Positions 17,930 to 26,934 of a DNA stretch of 64,000 nt are shown one piece after another (positions within the stretch are counted from its first letter, which is position 1; each line of letters starts with the position of its first letter). The position numbers and the translations under genes were made by a program. The stretch comes from Desulfosporosinus sp. Tol-M (GTDB lineage Bacteria > Bacillota > Desulfitobacteriia > Desulfitobacteriales > Desulfitobacteriaceae). Location: the NCBI GenBank assembly GCA_000770645.1, contig JQID01000201.1, positions 39,194 through 103,193 of the forward strand, written 5' to 3'. The notes below the pieces were generated by a model. The model ran no database searches and was not told the origin of the DNA. It saw only the letters and a program-made list of their open reading frames with translations.

Positions 17930-18760
17930 ATGATTTCGAAAAAGGGATATAGCGTTAAACTGGAGGAAGTGCGTAAATATCTTATGGAGAGTGTCACTGG
18001 ACTGCCGGAACTCGGTGTGATCCTGGGTTCAGGGTTAGGCGCTTTTGCCGATCATCTTCTGGAAAAACAGGTGATAGCCTACAAAGACATTCCGCACTTC
18101 CCTGCTTCGACTGTTGAAGGGCATGCCGGACAATTGGTCTTTGGTAACGTTGATGGTCGTCGGGTCGTGGTTATGCAAGGACGCTTTCACTATTACGAAG
18201 GGTACACGATGCACGAAGTGATCTTCCCTGTTCGGGTCATGCAAGTCCTGGGAGTGAGCGGCCTTGTTGTCACGAATGCCGCCGGGGGGATAAATCCTGC
18301 CTTTCAGCCGGGGGACCTGATTCTCATTAAGGATCATCTCAACCTGATGGGAGTCAATCCGTTGCGGGGTGCAAATTTGTCGAGTTTAGGCCCACGTTTT
18401 CCGGACCTAAGCGAAGCGTATAATTGGGATTGGCGGCAAAAGGCCTTAGTGATCGCCAGAGAATTGGGGATAAATCTTCAGGAAGGGGTTTATGCGGCTC
18501 TGAGCGGTCCCAACTATGAAACTCCTGCAGAAATACGTTTTTTACGTACGATTGGCGCTGATATGGTCGGCATGAGTACCGTACCGGAAGTGCTGGCAGC
18601 CAACCATGGAGGAATGCGAGTCCTGGGCATCTCCTGTGTGACAAATATGGCGGCTGGTATTTTGAAACAAAAACTCAGTCATGTAGAAGTCATGGAAACG
18701 GCGGGACGAATTGAAAAACAATTTGTGCACTTTGTTCAGGCGCTGGTCAAGGTGCTTTAG
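17930..18760 (+). CDS. punA: Purine-nucleoside phosphorylase
   Basis: A 276-residue trimeric-type PNP that phosphorolyses purine nucleosides to base and ribose 1-phosphate. Motifs: LGSGLGAFAD (phosphate site), GRFHYYEGY, VTNAAGGINP, SGPNYETPAEI and GMSTVPEV. ATG 17930 follows AAAGGAGGAGG. It acts with DeoB, encoded just upstream. Length is normal. Confidence 0.95.
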   Translation: MISKKGYSVKLEEVRKYLMESVTGLPELGVILGSGLGAFADHLLEKQVIAYKDIPHFPASTVEGHAGQLVFGNVDGRRVVVMQGRFHYYEGYTMHEVIFPVRVMQVLGVSGLVVTNAAGGINPAFQPGDLILIKDHLNLMGVNPLRGANLSSLGPRFPDLSEAYNWDWRQKALVIARELGINLQEGVYAALSGPNYETPAEIRFLRTIGADMVGMSTVPEVLAANHGGMRVLGISCVTNMAAGILKQKLSHVEVMETAGRIEKQFVHFVQALVKVL

Positions 18761-18787
18761 GCATATGAAAGAAAAGAGTGATTTCGG

Positions 18788-20089
18788 ATGCGTATGATCG
18801 ACTTGATTGAAAAGAAACGGGATGGGGAATCTCTTTCCAAGTCGGAAATCAACTTTATTATTAAAAGCTATGTCTCGGGAGATATCCCGGATTATCAAAT
18901 GTCTGCCTGGGCTATGGCCGTCTATTTTCGGGGGATGTCACTCGAAGAAACGACCGAACTGACGCTGGCCATGGCCCAAAGCGGGGATCAACTGGATCTT
19001 TCCGCCCTGGGGAGACGGTCTGTGGATAAACACAGTACCGGAGGGGTGGGGGACAAGACGACCTTGCTGCTCGGACCGATGGTTGCAGCCTGCGGCGTGC
19101 CTATGGCGAAAATGTCCGGGCGAGGGCTTGGCCATACGGGAGGGACAATCGATAAACTCAGCGCGGTGCCCGGTTTCCGGGCGGAGCTTACGCAGGAAGA
19201 GTTTTTGGCTCAAGTGAAGAAAATTGGTTTGTCTGTTATCGCTCAGACGGGAAACCTTGTCCCTGCCGATAAGTTGCTTTATGCTCTGCGTGATGTAACG
19301 GCGACTGTCAGTTCCATTCCGCTGATTGCCTCTTCGGTGATGAGCAAGAAAATAGCCGCAGGAGCGCAGGGGATCGTCTTAGATGTCAAGTACGGCTCAG
19401 GTGCCTTTATGAAGACCGTGGAGGAGGCACGGTTGCTGGCGAAGACAATGGCGAATATCGGGAAAGCGCTGGGACGACGGACGATTGCGGTATTGAGTAA
19501 TATGAATCAACCGCTGGGGCGCGCCGTCGGAAATAGCCTGGAGATCCTTGAAGCAGCCGACGCGCTGCAGGGTAAAGGCCCAGAAGATTTAATGAAGGTC
19601 AGCCTCGAACTGGGGGCTTGGATGCTTGTGGCTGGTGACGCCGTACCCAATGCAGGGGGAGGGAAGGAAGTTTTAAGGCAAAGTGTGGCAAGCGGAGCGG
19701 CGTGGAACAAATTTCTGTCCTTCTTGACCGAGCAGGGGGGAGATGCAGGGGCGGTAGCCGATCGTCGCCTTCGGGTTGCGCCGTGCAATCTGCCGCTCCT
19801 CGCTCCTGACACAGGTTATGTTCAGTTGGTTGATGCTCAGAAAATCGGAATCCTGGCTATGGTACTCGGGGCCGGTCGGGTTACTAAAGATAGCCCGATT
19901 GATTTAGGAGCCGGGGTTGTGCTCACCCGCAAAGCAGGCGAGTGGGCTAAGGCGGGAGAACCCCTTATGCAGCTCTATAGCAGTAATCAAGAAATGTTGG
20001 CTGAGGGACTCAAGCTCGCGCAAAACCTGGTTAAGGTGGACAGCGTTGCTCCCAAGCTGCCCCCGTTAATTGAGGAAGTTATCCAATAG
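18788..20089 (+). CDS. pdp: Pyrimidine-nucleoside phosphorylase
   Basis: A 433-residue member of the thymidine/pyrimidine-nucleoside phosphorylase family. The N-terminal helical domain (MIDLIEKKRDGESL) is followed by the glycine-rich KHSTGGVGDKTTL phosphate site, KMSGRGLGHTGGTIDKL, and the C-terminal PYNP domain. In Firmicutes this enzyme usually accepts uridine and thymidine. ATG 18788 lies 27 bases after punA, so it probably shares its mRNA. Functions with DeoB in salvage. Confidence 0.94.
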   Translation: MRMIDLIEKKRDGESLSKSEINFIIKSYVSGDIPDYQMSAWAMAVYFRGMSLEETTELTLAMAQSGDQLDLSALGRRSVDKHSTGGVGDKTTLLLGPMVAACGVPMAKMSGRGLGHTGGTIDKLSAVPGFRAELTQEEFLAQVKKIGLSVIAQTGNLVPADKLLYALRDVTATVSSIPLIASSVMSKKIAAGAQGIVLDVKYGSGAFMKTVEEARLLAKTMANIGKALGRRTIAVLSNMNQPLGRAVGNSLEILEAADALQGKGPEDLMKVSLELGAWMLVAGDAVPNAGGGKEVLRQSVASGAAWNKFLSFLTEQGGDAGAVADRRLRVAPCNLPLLAPDTGYVQLVDAQKIGILAMVLGAGRVTKDSPIDLGAGVVLTRKAGEWAKAGEPLMQLYSSNQEMLAEGLKLAQNLVKVDSVAPKLPPLIEEVIQ

Positions 20090-20167
20090 GTACACGATGT
20101 GGACAATTAACATAAAATCCTCTTCCTTACGTATGCATATATAAAGAAAACTTGGCTGGCGCTCACA

Positions 20168-20256
20168 CGAAGACACTGTCTTCGCACGTGTTAACCTTCT
20201 TGCAGGACGGCGAGAAGGGACCCTCCAGAAAGTATACCAATGAAGTTTATACTTTC
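20168..20256 (+). other. Cluster of three hairpins in a 5' leader
   Basis: Between pdp and the next gene are three consecutive hairpins: CGAAGACA/TGTCTTCG (20168-20184), CCTTCT.GC/GC.AGAAGG (about 20195-20219), and GAAAGTATA/TATACTTTC (20228-20256). No T tract follows any of them, and the downstream start codon is 58 bases away. The density of pairing suggests a structured mRNA leader or small RNA. I do not recognise a riboswitch family. Confidence 0.4.
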
Positions 20257-20313
20257 CGACTAGTGCAAGAAAGGGGCACCGTATCGTGTCTCTGGGGAGG
20301 AGGATTTTAATTG

Positions 20314-20802
20314 ATGCGTGAAAAGAAAATTTACCCTTTGGCTGAGGGGTTGACAACTGCGGATACGTTTGCCGTGCTGGGGGATGCTCAAAAATTCCAA
20401 AAGCATAAACATGCCTGGAAGGTTTGGAGGGCATTAAAAGGGTTTGGTTGTGTTGTCTATCCGGTTGCCGAAGATTTGAAGCGCCTGGATGGGAGCAGGG
20501 TTTATCCGAATTTAGCGGAACTGACGGATAAGGTGACAGTCGTAGTACCGTGCCTGCTCACAGAGAGACTCAAGACTTTGGCTGCCGATGCTGCATCTGC
20601 CGGAGCCGGCAGTATTTGGTTTCAAGAACAGACCTGGTCCCAGGAACTGCAGCAAGCCTGCGATAGCGCCGCGATTAAGACGGTCCGCGGGTGCGTGCTG
20701 CAGCATGTCAGTTATTCTCGCCTGAGCATGTGTTATTTCAATCCCTGTTACTGGCATGGTCTCCGAGCTGCCAAAGTACCTGCGAAGCGGTATGCTCGGT
20801 AG
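20314..20802 (+). CDS. CoA-binding domain protein (YccU-like)
   Basis: A 162-residue protein resembling the stand-alone CoA-binding Rossmann-fold family (CoA_binding_2): AVLGDAQKFQKHKHAWKVWRALKGFGCVVYPV is the nucleotide-binding start, and the C-terminal half has AGAGSIWFQEQ and the CVLQHVS segment. The role of the family is not established. ATG 20314 is preceded by GGGGAGGAGG; an in-frame TTG lies one codon upstream. The C-terminal KRYAR tail is basic. Confidence 0.65.
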   Translation: MREKKIYPLAEGLTTADTFAVLGDAQKFQKHKHAWKVWRALKGFGCVVYPVAEDLKRLDGSRVYPNLAELTDKVTVVVPCLLTERLKTLAADAASAGAGSIWFQEQTWSQELQQACDSAAIKTVRGCVLQHVSYSRLSMCYFNPCYWHGLRAAKVPAKRYAR

Positions 20803-20961
20803 GGAGGTAGGTTGGTAGGTTGGTAGGGAGTGAGGGAGTTTCCTGGTATCCTACGGCGGAAAGTGTTCGTTGTGGGACAGCGGTCTTTTACTTGCTTCAG
20901 CAAGGCTAGTGTTTCGTATCTGGTTTTTAATAATTTATTTTTTAGATTTTTTTGTCGTATT

Positions 20962-22740
20962 TTAACGACGCTTGGAATAACGTAATTTTGCCAAAGAAAG
21001 CTCTTCAAAGAATAGTTCGAACAAAAGGGAGATTATGCCGAGGGGTTTAAGCTGAAATCTCTGCTTTCCCCAGCTCACAAAATCTGTCTGGGCATAAACA
21101 CGTTTGCTATTGACATCCTTAGCCTCATTTTTTAGAGCGGCGATTGCCAAGCTGCGCTCCTTTTTGTTTTTTATTAAGACCGCTTGCTCCATTTTATTAT
21201 TTAAATATTGGGCTTGAATAATCAGATTTGTGGTCTCTGTTGCTTCTTCATTCGACATGAGACCGAGTTTATTCTTGCTGGCTACTAATTTAGCTGTGGC
21301 TTCGTAGGTGGTGTTTACCAATTCTTGGGGGGGCATACTCATACTTTCATAATTCAGGATCTGTCCCCACGTGGAATTGGTCAGGAGTTTGCGATGTTCT
21401 TCCAACGTGTGGGCCCGCAGCTTGTAGCCGAATTTCTCAGGGTCCTCGAAGGCAGGGCTGCCGGGGTCTAAAAAAGGTGCTAACGGCGCCACGTATACTT
21501 TAATCCGGCCGTCCAGACCATAATCACTTAAAAGTTTATGAGCATAATCCATGGAATCCATTACGGACTGCGTTGTTTGAAAGGGCAGTCCTACCATAAA
21601 GAAAATATCCAGTCTATTACACCCGTTAGCCATGGCTGCGGCAATAGTTGCTTCGATCGCCTCGTTACTGACGGCGAATTTGCCATTTGTTTTTCGCAGT
21701 TCCGGGTCATGGGTTTCCAGGGTCATTTCCAGACTGAAGTGCAGGGCAGCGTCCTTGAGTTGGGAGATGAATTCTTCATCTGCAGGATAAAATAGCTCGA
21801 AAACCATTTCATTTTCGATTTTTTCCTGTTTCAGCAAATATAAAAAACGATCGGCAAATTCTTTACCGCCCATGCGGAGATCATGGATCACAAAAATCGG
21901 GGCCCGGCTGAATCTTTTAATCAAGCGGACATCTTCAATTAATCTTTCCGGCGAACGAAAAGCCGGCTTTTTGCGCTGGCAGACCTGGCGATAAGCTTGC
22001 TTGGATCCCCCGCAAATGGAACAGTTGATATTGCAGCCCCGGGCAGTTAAGATGGTAGTCATCGGGTATTCCAGCCAACGTAAATAGGGAACGATATTAG
22101 ACAGATTCCAGTATTTAAAAACAGAACGCATTGTATAGCGATAAGCAGGCACAGTCGGCGCGTTCAGGTTATCCGGTACGTTGGTCAGCGGGTTGACCAC
22201 TACGGAACCGTCTTTTTGTTTCCAGGTGAGATTCGGCACACCTTCTAGAGGGAGACCGGCACGTACTCTTGTTAAGAGCTCCAGAACAGGTCCTTCGGTG
22301 GAATCACCCCGGACAACGAAATCAACATCAGGATTTTTGATTAACTCTTCGTGGAAATAAGATGAGCTTAAGCCGCCCATCAGGACCGGTACATCAGGGT
22401 GATGCTTTTTGATTAAAGCGGCCAGGGCTAACGCGCCGTGAACATGGGGCAGCCAGTGCAGGTCGATGGCCCAAACCCTGGGATGGCGTTTTTTAATTTC
22501 CTTTTCCGGATCATAGGCCGGAGATTTTAACATGCGATAGGCCATGTTAATAATTTGCACATTCAAGCCGGACTTTTCCAGGTGTTCGGCTATGCTGGTA
22601 ATCCCGATCGGATACATCTCGAAGACGGAAGAAGAAGGGATCACGTCGTTTATTGGTCCAAAAAGAATCGTGTCTTTGCGGAAATCATAAATACTTGGCG
22701 CGTGCAGAAATATTACATCCCGCCGCAGAGATTCAAACAA
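20962..22740 (-). CDS. B12-binding radical SAM protein
   Basis: A 592-residue protein with an N-terminal cobalamin-binding-type domain (about 10-190; PIGITSIAEHLEKSGLNV, PVLMGGLSSSYFHEEL) and a radical SAM core with the cluster motif CNINCSICGG (Cx3Cx2C) near residue 240-250. It resembles the Ta0216-like group of B12-radical SAM proteins, whose substrate is unknown. It starts at TTG 22740 with GGGGGTG upstream. Transcribed alone, opposite to the preceding genes. The C-terminal 120 residues are helical and rich in Lys/Asn. Methyl transfer or ring chemistry is possible but not supported by context. Confidence 0.85.
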   Translation of the reverse strand: MFESLRRDVIFLHAPSIYDFRKDTILFGPINDVIPSSSVFEMYPIGITSIAEHLEKSGLNVQIINMAYRMLKSPAYDPEKEIKKRHPRVWAIDLHWLPHVHGALALAALIKKHHPDVPVLMGGLSSSYFHEELIKNPDVDFVVRGDSTEGPVLELLTRVRAGLPLEGVPNLTWKQKDGSVVVNPLTNVPDNLNAPTVPAYRYTMRSVFKYWNLSNIVPYLRWLEYPMTTILTARGCNINCSICGGSKQAYRQVCQRKKPAFRSPERLIEDVRLIKRFSRAPIFVIHDLRMGGKEFADRFLYLLKQEKIENEMVFELFYPADEEFISQLKDAALHFSLEMTLETHDPELRKTNGKFAVSNEAIEATIAAAMANGCNRLDIFFMVGLPFQTTQSVMDSMDYAHKLLSDYGLDGRIKVYVAPLAPFLDPGSPAFEDPEKFGYKLRAHTLEEHRKLLTNSTWGQILNYESMSMPPQELVNTTYEATAKLVASKNKLGLMSNEEATETTNLIIQAQYLNNKMEQAVLIKNKKERSLAIAALKNEAKDVNSKRVYAQTDFVSWGKQRFQLKPLGIISLLFELFFEELSLAKLRYSKRR

Positions 22741-22832
22741 ACTTAAGCACCCCCGAAAAAAGTCTATTTTTGAAATAGTATATCATAATATTTCGGATTT
22801 ACCCTTATGTATTTCCCAGCATGTGTTGTACC

Positions 22833-22954
22833 AGAAAAGCGTAAGAGCAAGTAGCCCATCCCTTGCATGGGAGCTTCTTGCTCTTCATTATTGTGCCGCC
22901 CATTGCGGCTGGTTGTACAACCGGGATATTAAAGCATTCTTATTATATGAATCG
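22833..22954 (+). pseudogene. Decayed copy of a short holin-like toxin/antisense locus
   Basis: This stretch aligns with 32743-32873. It keeps the last codons of the toxin (ending RKSK, TAG), the AAGAGCAAG/CTTGCTCTT hairpin and the second GCCGC/GCGGC hairpin. The toxin N-terminus and start are missing; unrelated sequence lies upstream of 22833. The third hairpin has lost its right arm. It is therefore a remnant, not a functional toxin gene. Confidence 0.7.
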
Positions 22955-22981
22955 AGAACCCGCTGAAAGAGTATACTTGTT

Positions 22982-23158
22982 TTAATTACCGCTTGCTTTT
23001 ACAACCTTTTTTCTTAATTCTTGGATTCGCATTTTGCTGGCTGCGGCATCGTGTTTTGTTTTTTCTATCAGTTCCACAGGTTTAAGATCTTTTGTATTCT
23101 CGTAGTTTTCATGTCTGATCTGGTGAATATCATCAATTGTAAACTTCGCGCTCATCAT
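22982..23158 (-). CDS. 58-residue putative antitoxin paired with a PIN protein
   Basis: ATG 23158 overlaps the stop of the PIN gene (ATGA), with GGAG a few bases upstream. The product begins MMSAKFTIDDIHQIRHENYE and is charged and predicted helical throughout, ending KKVVKASGN. Small proteins of this TIDDIHxIRxENYE type are found next to PIN proteins, so an antitoxin role is likely. The order here is toxin first, antitoxin second, which is less common for VapBC. No DNA-binding domain is obvious. Confidence 0.65.
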   Translation of the reverse strand: MMSAKFTIDDIHQIRHENYENTKDLKPVELIEKTKHDAAASKMRIQELRKKVVKASGN

Positions 23159-23631
23159 TCTTCTCCTTTCAGCATCATAGACGGTGGGAGTATATTGATT
23201 TCATTGTAATCCAACAGCTTATTTACAGCCTGTACCTTATTAATGGTTCTAATATTGACAAAGTGCTTAAAATTCCAGCTAACGATATATAGGCATCCGA
23301 TTATGGTAGCGATTGCAATATGGCGGCAATCATCCCTGCTTTTTTGGCTTAAAACCCCGTGTCTTATATACTCTTCTGCCAAGGCAATTATCTCTGGAGC
23401 TTCTTCAACTTCTTCATAATCAATTTGACTAAGATATACGAAAAGCTGAGACCGTTTCGGTTCAGGACATTTGGCCAGTTCAGCTAAAGTCAGGTCGGAG
23501 ACAGAAACTTTATAGTAAATTTTAATAATCTCTTGCCAAAAAAGAAGCGTATCTTGCATCTTCTCCGGTGTATCTTCGGCTTCTAAATGGCTGATTACTG
23601 AGGTATCCAAATATATTTTAACCTTATTCAT
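23155..23631 (-). CDS. PIN-domain ribonuclease (VapC-like toxin)
   Basis: A 158-residue PIN-domain protein. The acidic residues expected at the active site are visible: Asp9 in KIYLDTSVIS, Glu in LTLAELAKC, and Asp in DDCRHIAIA, followed by the SWNFKHF segment typical of PIN proteins. These enzymes cleave RNA and often serve as toxins of type II systems. A strong GGAGG ribosome site precedes ATG 23631. It is translationally coupled to the 58-residue ORF downstream. Confidence 0.85.
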   Translation of the reverse strand: MNKVKIYLDTSVISHLEAEDTPEKMQDTLLFWQEIIKIYYKVSVSDLTLAELAKCPEPKRSQLFVYLSQIDYEEVEEAPEIIALAEEYIRHGVLSQKSRDDCRHIAIATIIGCLYIVSWNFKHFVNIRTINKVQAVNKLLDYNEINILPPSMMLKGEE

Positions 23632-24048
23632 GATAACCCATCCTCCAATTCTTACTTATAATAGTACTATTAACATTTCCGATAAGCAACCGCTGGCCGG
23701 AGAATACAGATACCGGAGTCGAACGTCAGTAATGTGTTGTCTATAGAACAAATTAGCTAACACTACGGCGGCCGCTTCATTCAAACATGTTAAGCACGGC
23801 GGGTGCCGCAGTTGGGGTTCCTTTGAATGCGCAACTCAAAAAATCATATTTTGTGGAAGATAATACAAATGGCAACGCCTTATCTTGAGACAATTCAGGG
23901 AAATAGCGAGCCTAGGGTTTATGGACAATTCCTCCAGTTGCCTGCTCAAAGGGTGCTGACTTGTCCCCTTTTTGCCGCGCTTCCTGATATACTTGATTCG
24001 AGATATAGTATAATAAGCATGAAATTTAGGCCTGAAAGGATGGAATAA
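23632..24048. other. Intergenic region with a dispersed-repeat fragment
   Basis: No supported gene. Positions 23873-23917 resemble 39627-39671 (ACGCCT.ATCTT..CAATTCAGGGAAA). CTTCCTGATATA.TTGATTCGAG at about 23981-24001 recurs at about 60478. A consensus -10 TATAAT is at 24009-24014, without a good -35, and may serve the SNF2 gene. Confidence 0.45.
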
Positions 24049-26736
24049 GTGGTTGCCGGCATGGAGAGACCTGAAAAGATTACATCCAAAGAGCTGATTG
24101 CGCTCATCCAGCCGGACGGTTTGTTTGAACTGGACTGGCAGATAACTGAAGAAAAAATGGAGAGCAGCCAAATCGATTACCAGTTAGAAATCTACAGACG
24201 CTATCGGATGGATGCGCCTGAAGCCCTTTTCCTGCTCGGTTTTTCGGAGCGCACGGTAGTCACGTCTGAATCTCTGCGTTATCTCTGGCTGATAGCTGCC
24301 GCATTTGTTCAGAAACTGGCCATGAATCCGGAGCTGGAGATTTTACGGGAAAACGCCGTGACTGAATTAGAGGAGAATGCCGTAGAGCATCTCTTGCAAA
24401 AAGCGCCCTATATAAAGGGAGCGGAATACTTAACTCCAGCCTGGGTGGAAAAGGCCTGGACAACGCTGAATCAGGCCTTTGGGAAAATGATCAAGTCCTA
24501 CGAAGGCAGTGTCGGGGCATTTTTTGCTTCACATAATTCGCATGTCCAGCCGGTGGGACGGGTTTTCTTTCATCTTGTGGAGAGTAAGAAAGAGGAATAC
24601 CCGTTTGCTTTTTTGGCGACTTATGCGGCGGGTGTCTCGGCTAATGGCCAAGCAAAGCACCTCCCACTGAAAAATGCGCTGGTAGACTATGGGAAGCAGA
24701 GCAGAAAGCTGCTGGAACTTCTTTCGACTGTGCATAAGGCCTCTCAGAAAAGCACCTTTATTGCAGAACTCGTGGAATCGGGAGAACTATTTCATCCGCT
24801 GAGCTTAACGGCGGATGAAGCATATACGTTTCTTAAGGAAATACCGGTTTACGAGGAAGCAGGTATTTTATGCCGGATGCCCAATTGGTGGAAGAATAAG
24901 TCGGCTTCCTGGAAAATGTCGGTCAGTGTGGGCGAGAAAACGCCTTCTCGCCTGAGCCTGGAAGCACTTGTGGATTTCCAGGCCGAGCTGTTGCTAGGCG
25001 GAGAAGCGATGCAGGCTGACGAGTTGAAGAAGTTGCTCTCAGAAGCGGAAGGACTCTTATTAATCAAAGGGAAATGGGTGGAGGTCAATCATCAACGCTT
25101 GAAGGAAATGCTGAAAGCCTATGAACAAGCCCAAAAACTAATGAACAAGACAGATCTCAGTATGCTTGAGGCTATGCGCTTTCAATTGACTGCGCAAAAA
25201 GTCTTGAATCTTTCCGACGAAGCTTGTGAACTGGAAGTAACGAATGGCGAATGGCTCAGTTCGGTGCTGAATAAGCTCGCCAATCCGGATACACTTGAAA
25301 CGATTGCCTGTGGGGAAGCTTTTGAGGCTAGTTTGCGTACCTACCAAGCAAGGGGCTTGAACTGGCTTCATTATATGAAAACACTCGGTCTGGGCGCGTG
25401 CCTTGCCGACGATATGGGCTTGGGGAAAACTGTTCAGGTTATTGCGCTCCTGAATTATATCAGAAGCCAGAAGCAGGAAAAGGCGTTGCTGATTGTCCCC
25501 GCTTCCTTGATTGGGAACTGGCTCAGTGAACTTGGCAAATTTGCCCCGTCTTTGAACTACTATGTCCTTCACCCTTCGGAAAATAAAGGTCTGGAGACGC
25601 AAGCCGACGTTTTGCTGCAGGAATATGACCTTTATATCACAACCTATGGCATGCTCGCCAAACACGATTGGTTAAAAACTATTACTTGGGATTCGTTAAT
25701 TATTGATGAGGCCCAAGCAATTAAGAATCCAGGCACCAAGCAAACCAAGGGAGTGAAACAATTAAAGGCCGCCTATAAACTAGCCATGACAGGGACGCCT
25801 ATCGAAAACCGTCTGGCTGATTTATGGTCCTTGTTTGATTTTTTGAATAAAGGCTTGCTGGGCAGTGCCAAGGAGTTCACTAATTTCACAAGTAAACTCC
25901 AGGAAAAGCAAGATGGTTATGCCCGCTTGAAACGGGTGGTTAGCCCCTTTATTCTCAGACGTTTAAAGACTGACAAAACGGTTATCTCCGATCTGCCGGA
26001 TAAAATCGAAATGAAAACCTATGCGACACTCAGCAAAAAACAAACGGTCCTTTATAATAAGATTGTCCAGGAGCTTAAGACAAAGCTGGAAGCAACCGGG
26101 GATGGAATCCAACGCAAAGGGCTCGTACTATCCACGCTGATGCGGCTCAAACAGATTTGTAATCACCCCGATCAATTTATGGGTCAGCATGACTATGCCG
26201 AGGCTGAAAGCGGCAAATATGCAAGACTGCGTGAGATATGTGAAACTATTTATGAGCAGCGGGAACGGGTGCTTATTTTTACCCAGTTTAAGGAAATTAC
26301 TGAGCCGCTGAATAGGTTTCTGGAGACGATCTTTCAGCATCAAGGGCTTGTTTTACATGGCGGGATGCCCGTGACGAAACGCCAGGATCTTGTGGCTAAA
26401 TTCCAGGGGGCGGAGTATGTGCCGTTTATGGTCCTCTCCATTAAAGCCGGCGGGGTGGGTCTTAACCTCACGTCCGCCAATCATGTCATCCACTTTGACA
26501 GGTGGTGGAACCCGGCAGTTGAGAATCAGGCTACGGATCGGGCCTTTAGGATTGGCCAAAAGAAGAAGGTGATTGTGCATAAATTTATTACGAAGGGTAC
26601 GATTGAAGAGAAGATCGACCTGATGATTGAAGGCAAAACTCAATTATTGCAGGAAATCATGCCGGACAGTCAGGAAAACTGGCTTACCGAGCTGGATAAC
26701 AAACAGCTTATCAATTTATTTAAGCTTTCTGAGTGA
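24049..26736 (+). CDS. SNF2-family DEAD/DEAH ATPase (HepA-like)
   Basis: An 895-residue SWI2/SNF2 ATPase. The N-terminal 400 residues are the bacterial SNF2-associated region. The ATPase core follows with Walker A DDMGLGKTVQ, DEAQ in IIDEAQAIKNPG, the TGTPIENR motif, and the second RecA lobe ending with ATDRAFRIGQKKKV. Such enzymes translocate on duplex DNA. GTG 24049 has AAAGGA at suitable distance; ATG 24061 is an alternative. The SWIM zinc-finger gene downstream is its usual neighbour, and the two may work together. Confidence 0.93.
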   Translation: MVAGMERPEKITSKELIALIQPDGLFELDWQITEEKMESSQIDYQLEIYRRYRMDAPEALFLLGFSERTVVTSESLRYLWLIAAAFVQKLAMNPELEILRENAVTELEENAVEHLLQKAPYIKGAEYLTPAWVEKAWTTLNQAFGKMIKSYEGSVGAFFASHNSHVQPVGRVFFHLVESKKEEYPFAFLATYAAGVSANGQAKHLPLKNALVDYGKQSRKLLELLSTVHKASQKSTFIAELVESGELFHPLSLTADEAYTFLKEIPVYEEAGILCRMPNWWKNKSASWKMSVSVGEKTPSRLSLEALVDFQAELLLGGEAMQADELKKLLSEAEGLLLIKGKWVEVNHQRLKEMLKAYEQAQKLMNKTDLSMLEAMRFQLTAQKVLNLSDEACELEVTNGEWLSSVLNKLANPDTLETIACGEAFEASLRTYQARGLNWLHYMKTLGLGACLADDMGLGKTVQVIALLNYIRSQKQEKALLIVPASLIGNWLSELGKFAPSLNYYVLHPSENKGLETQADVLLQEYDLYITTYGMLAKHDWLKTITWDSLIIDEAQAIKNPGTKQTKGVKQLKAAYKLAMTGTPIENRLADLWSLFDFLNKGLLGSAKEFTNFTSKLQEKQDGYARLKRVVSPFILRRLKTDKTVISDLPDKIEMKTYATLSKKQTVLYNKIVQELKTKLEATGDGIQRKGLVLSTLMRLKQICNHPDQFMGQHDYAEAESGKYARLREICETIYEQRERVLIFTQFKEITEPLNRFLETIFQHQGLVLHGGMPVTKRQDLVAKFQGAEYVPFMVLSIKAGGVGLNLTSANHVIHFDRWWNPAVENQATDRAFRIGQKKKVIVHKFITKGTIEEKIDLMIEGKTQLLQEIMPDSQENWLTELDNKQLINLFKLSE

Positions 26737-26740
26737 ACTC

Positions 26741-26900
26741 GTTCAACTAAAGTTGAACATCGAGTCTTCGGTGACGAAAGCCTCCAGTGGAGGGTTTCGC
26801 CGAAGCCGCACGTCCCAAAAGGGATTCTTAGCGGCGAAGTCGGAGTCTGCCCCCACCGAAGCAGAATAAGGTGTACCTCTCCCACTTGTAGAAGTGGGAG
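26741..26900. mobile_element. Possible non-autonomous IS200/IS605-type relic
   Basis: A gene-free 160-bp block between SNF2 and SWIM genes holds three hairpins: GTTCAACT/AGTTGAAC (26741-26758), CGAAA.CCTCCA/TGGAGG.TTTCG (about 26775-26799) and CTCCCACTT/AAGTGGGAG (26879-26900) followed by TCTTACG. Subterminal hairpins without terminal inverted repeats, and a right hairpin of this type, are seen in IS200/IS605 elements. No tnpA or tnpB is present. Assignment is by pattern only. Confidence 0.4.
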
Positions 26901-26934
26901 TCTTACGATTGAATAACGTTGGCGAGGGACGGTT

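Noticed and set aside
23700..23790. tRNA-like TCGAAC segment
   Set aside because: No cloverleaf or acceptor stem can be formed around it.
23827..24048. A 73-codon ORF before the SNF2 gene
   Set aside because: It spans dispersed-repeat sequence and a promoter-like -10, and has no ribosome site or family.
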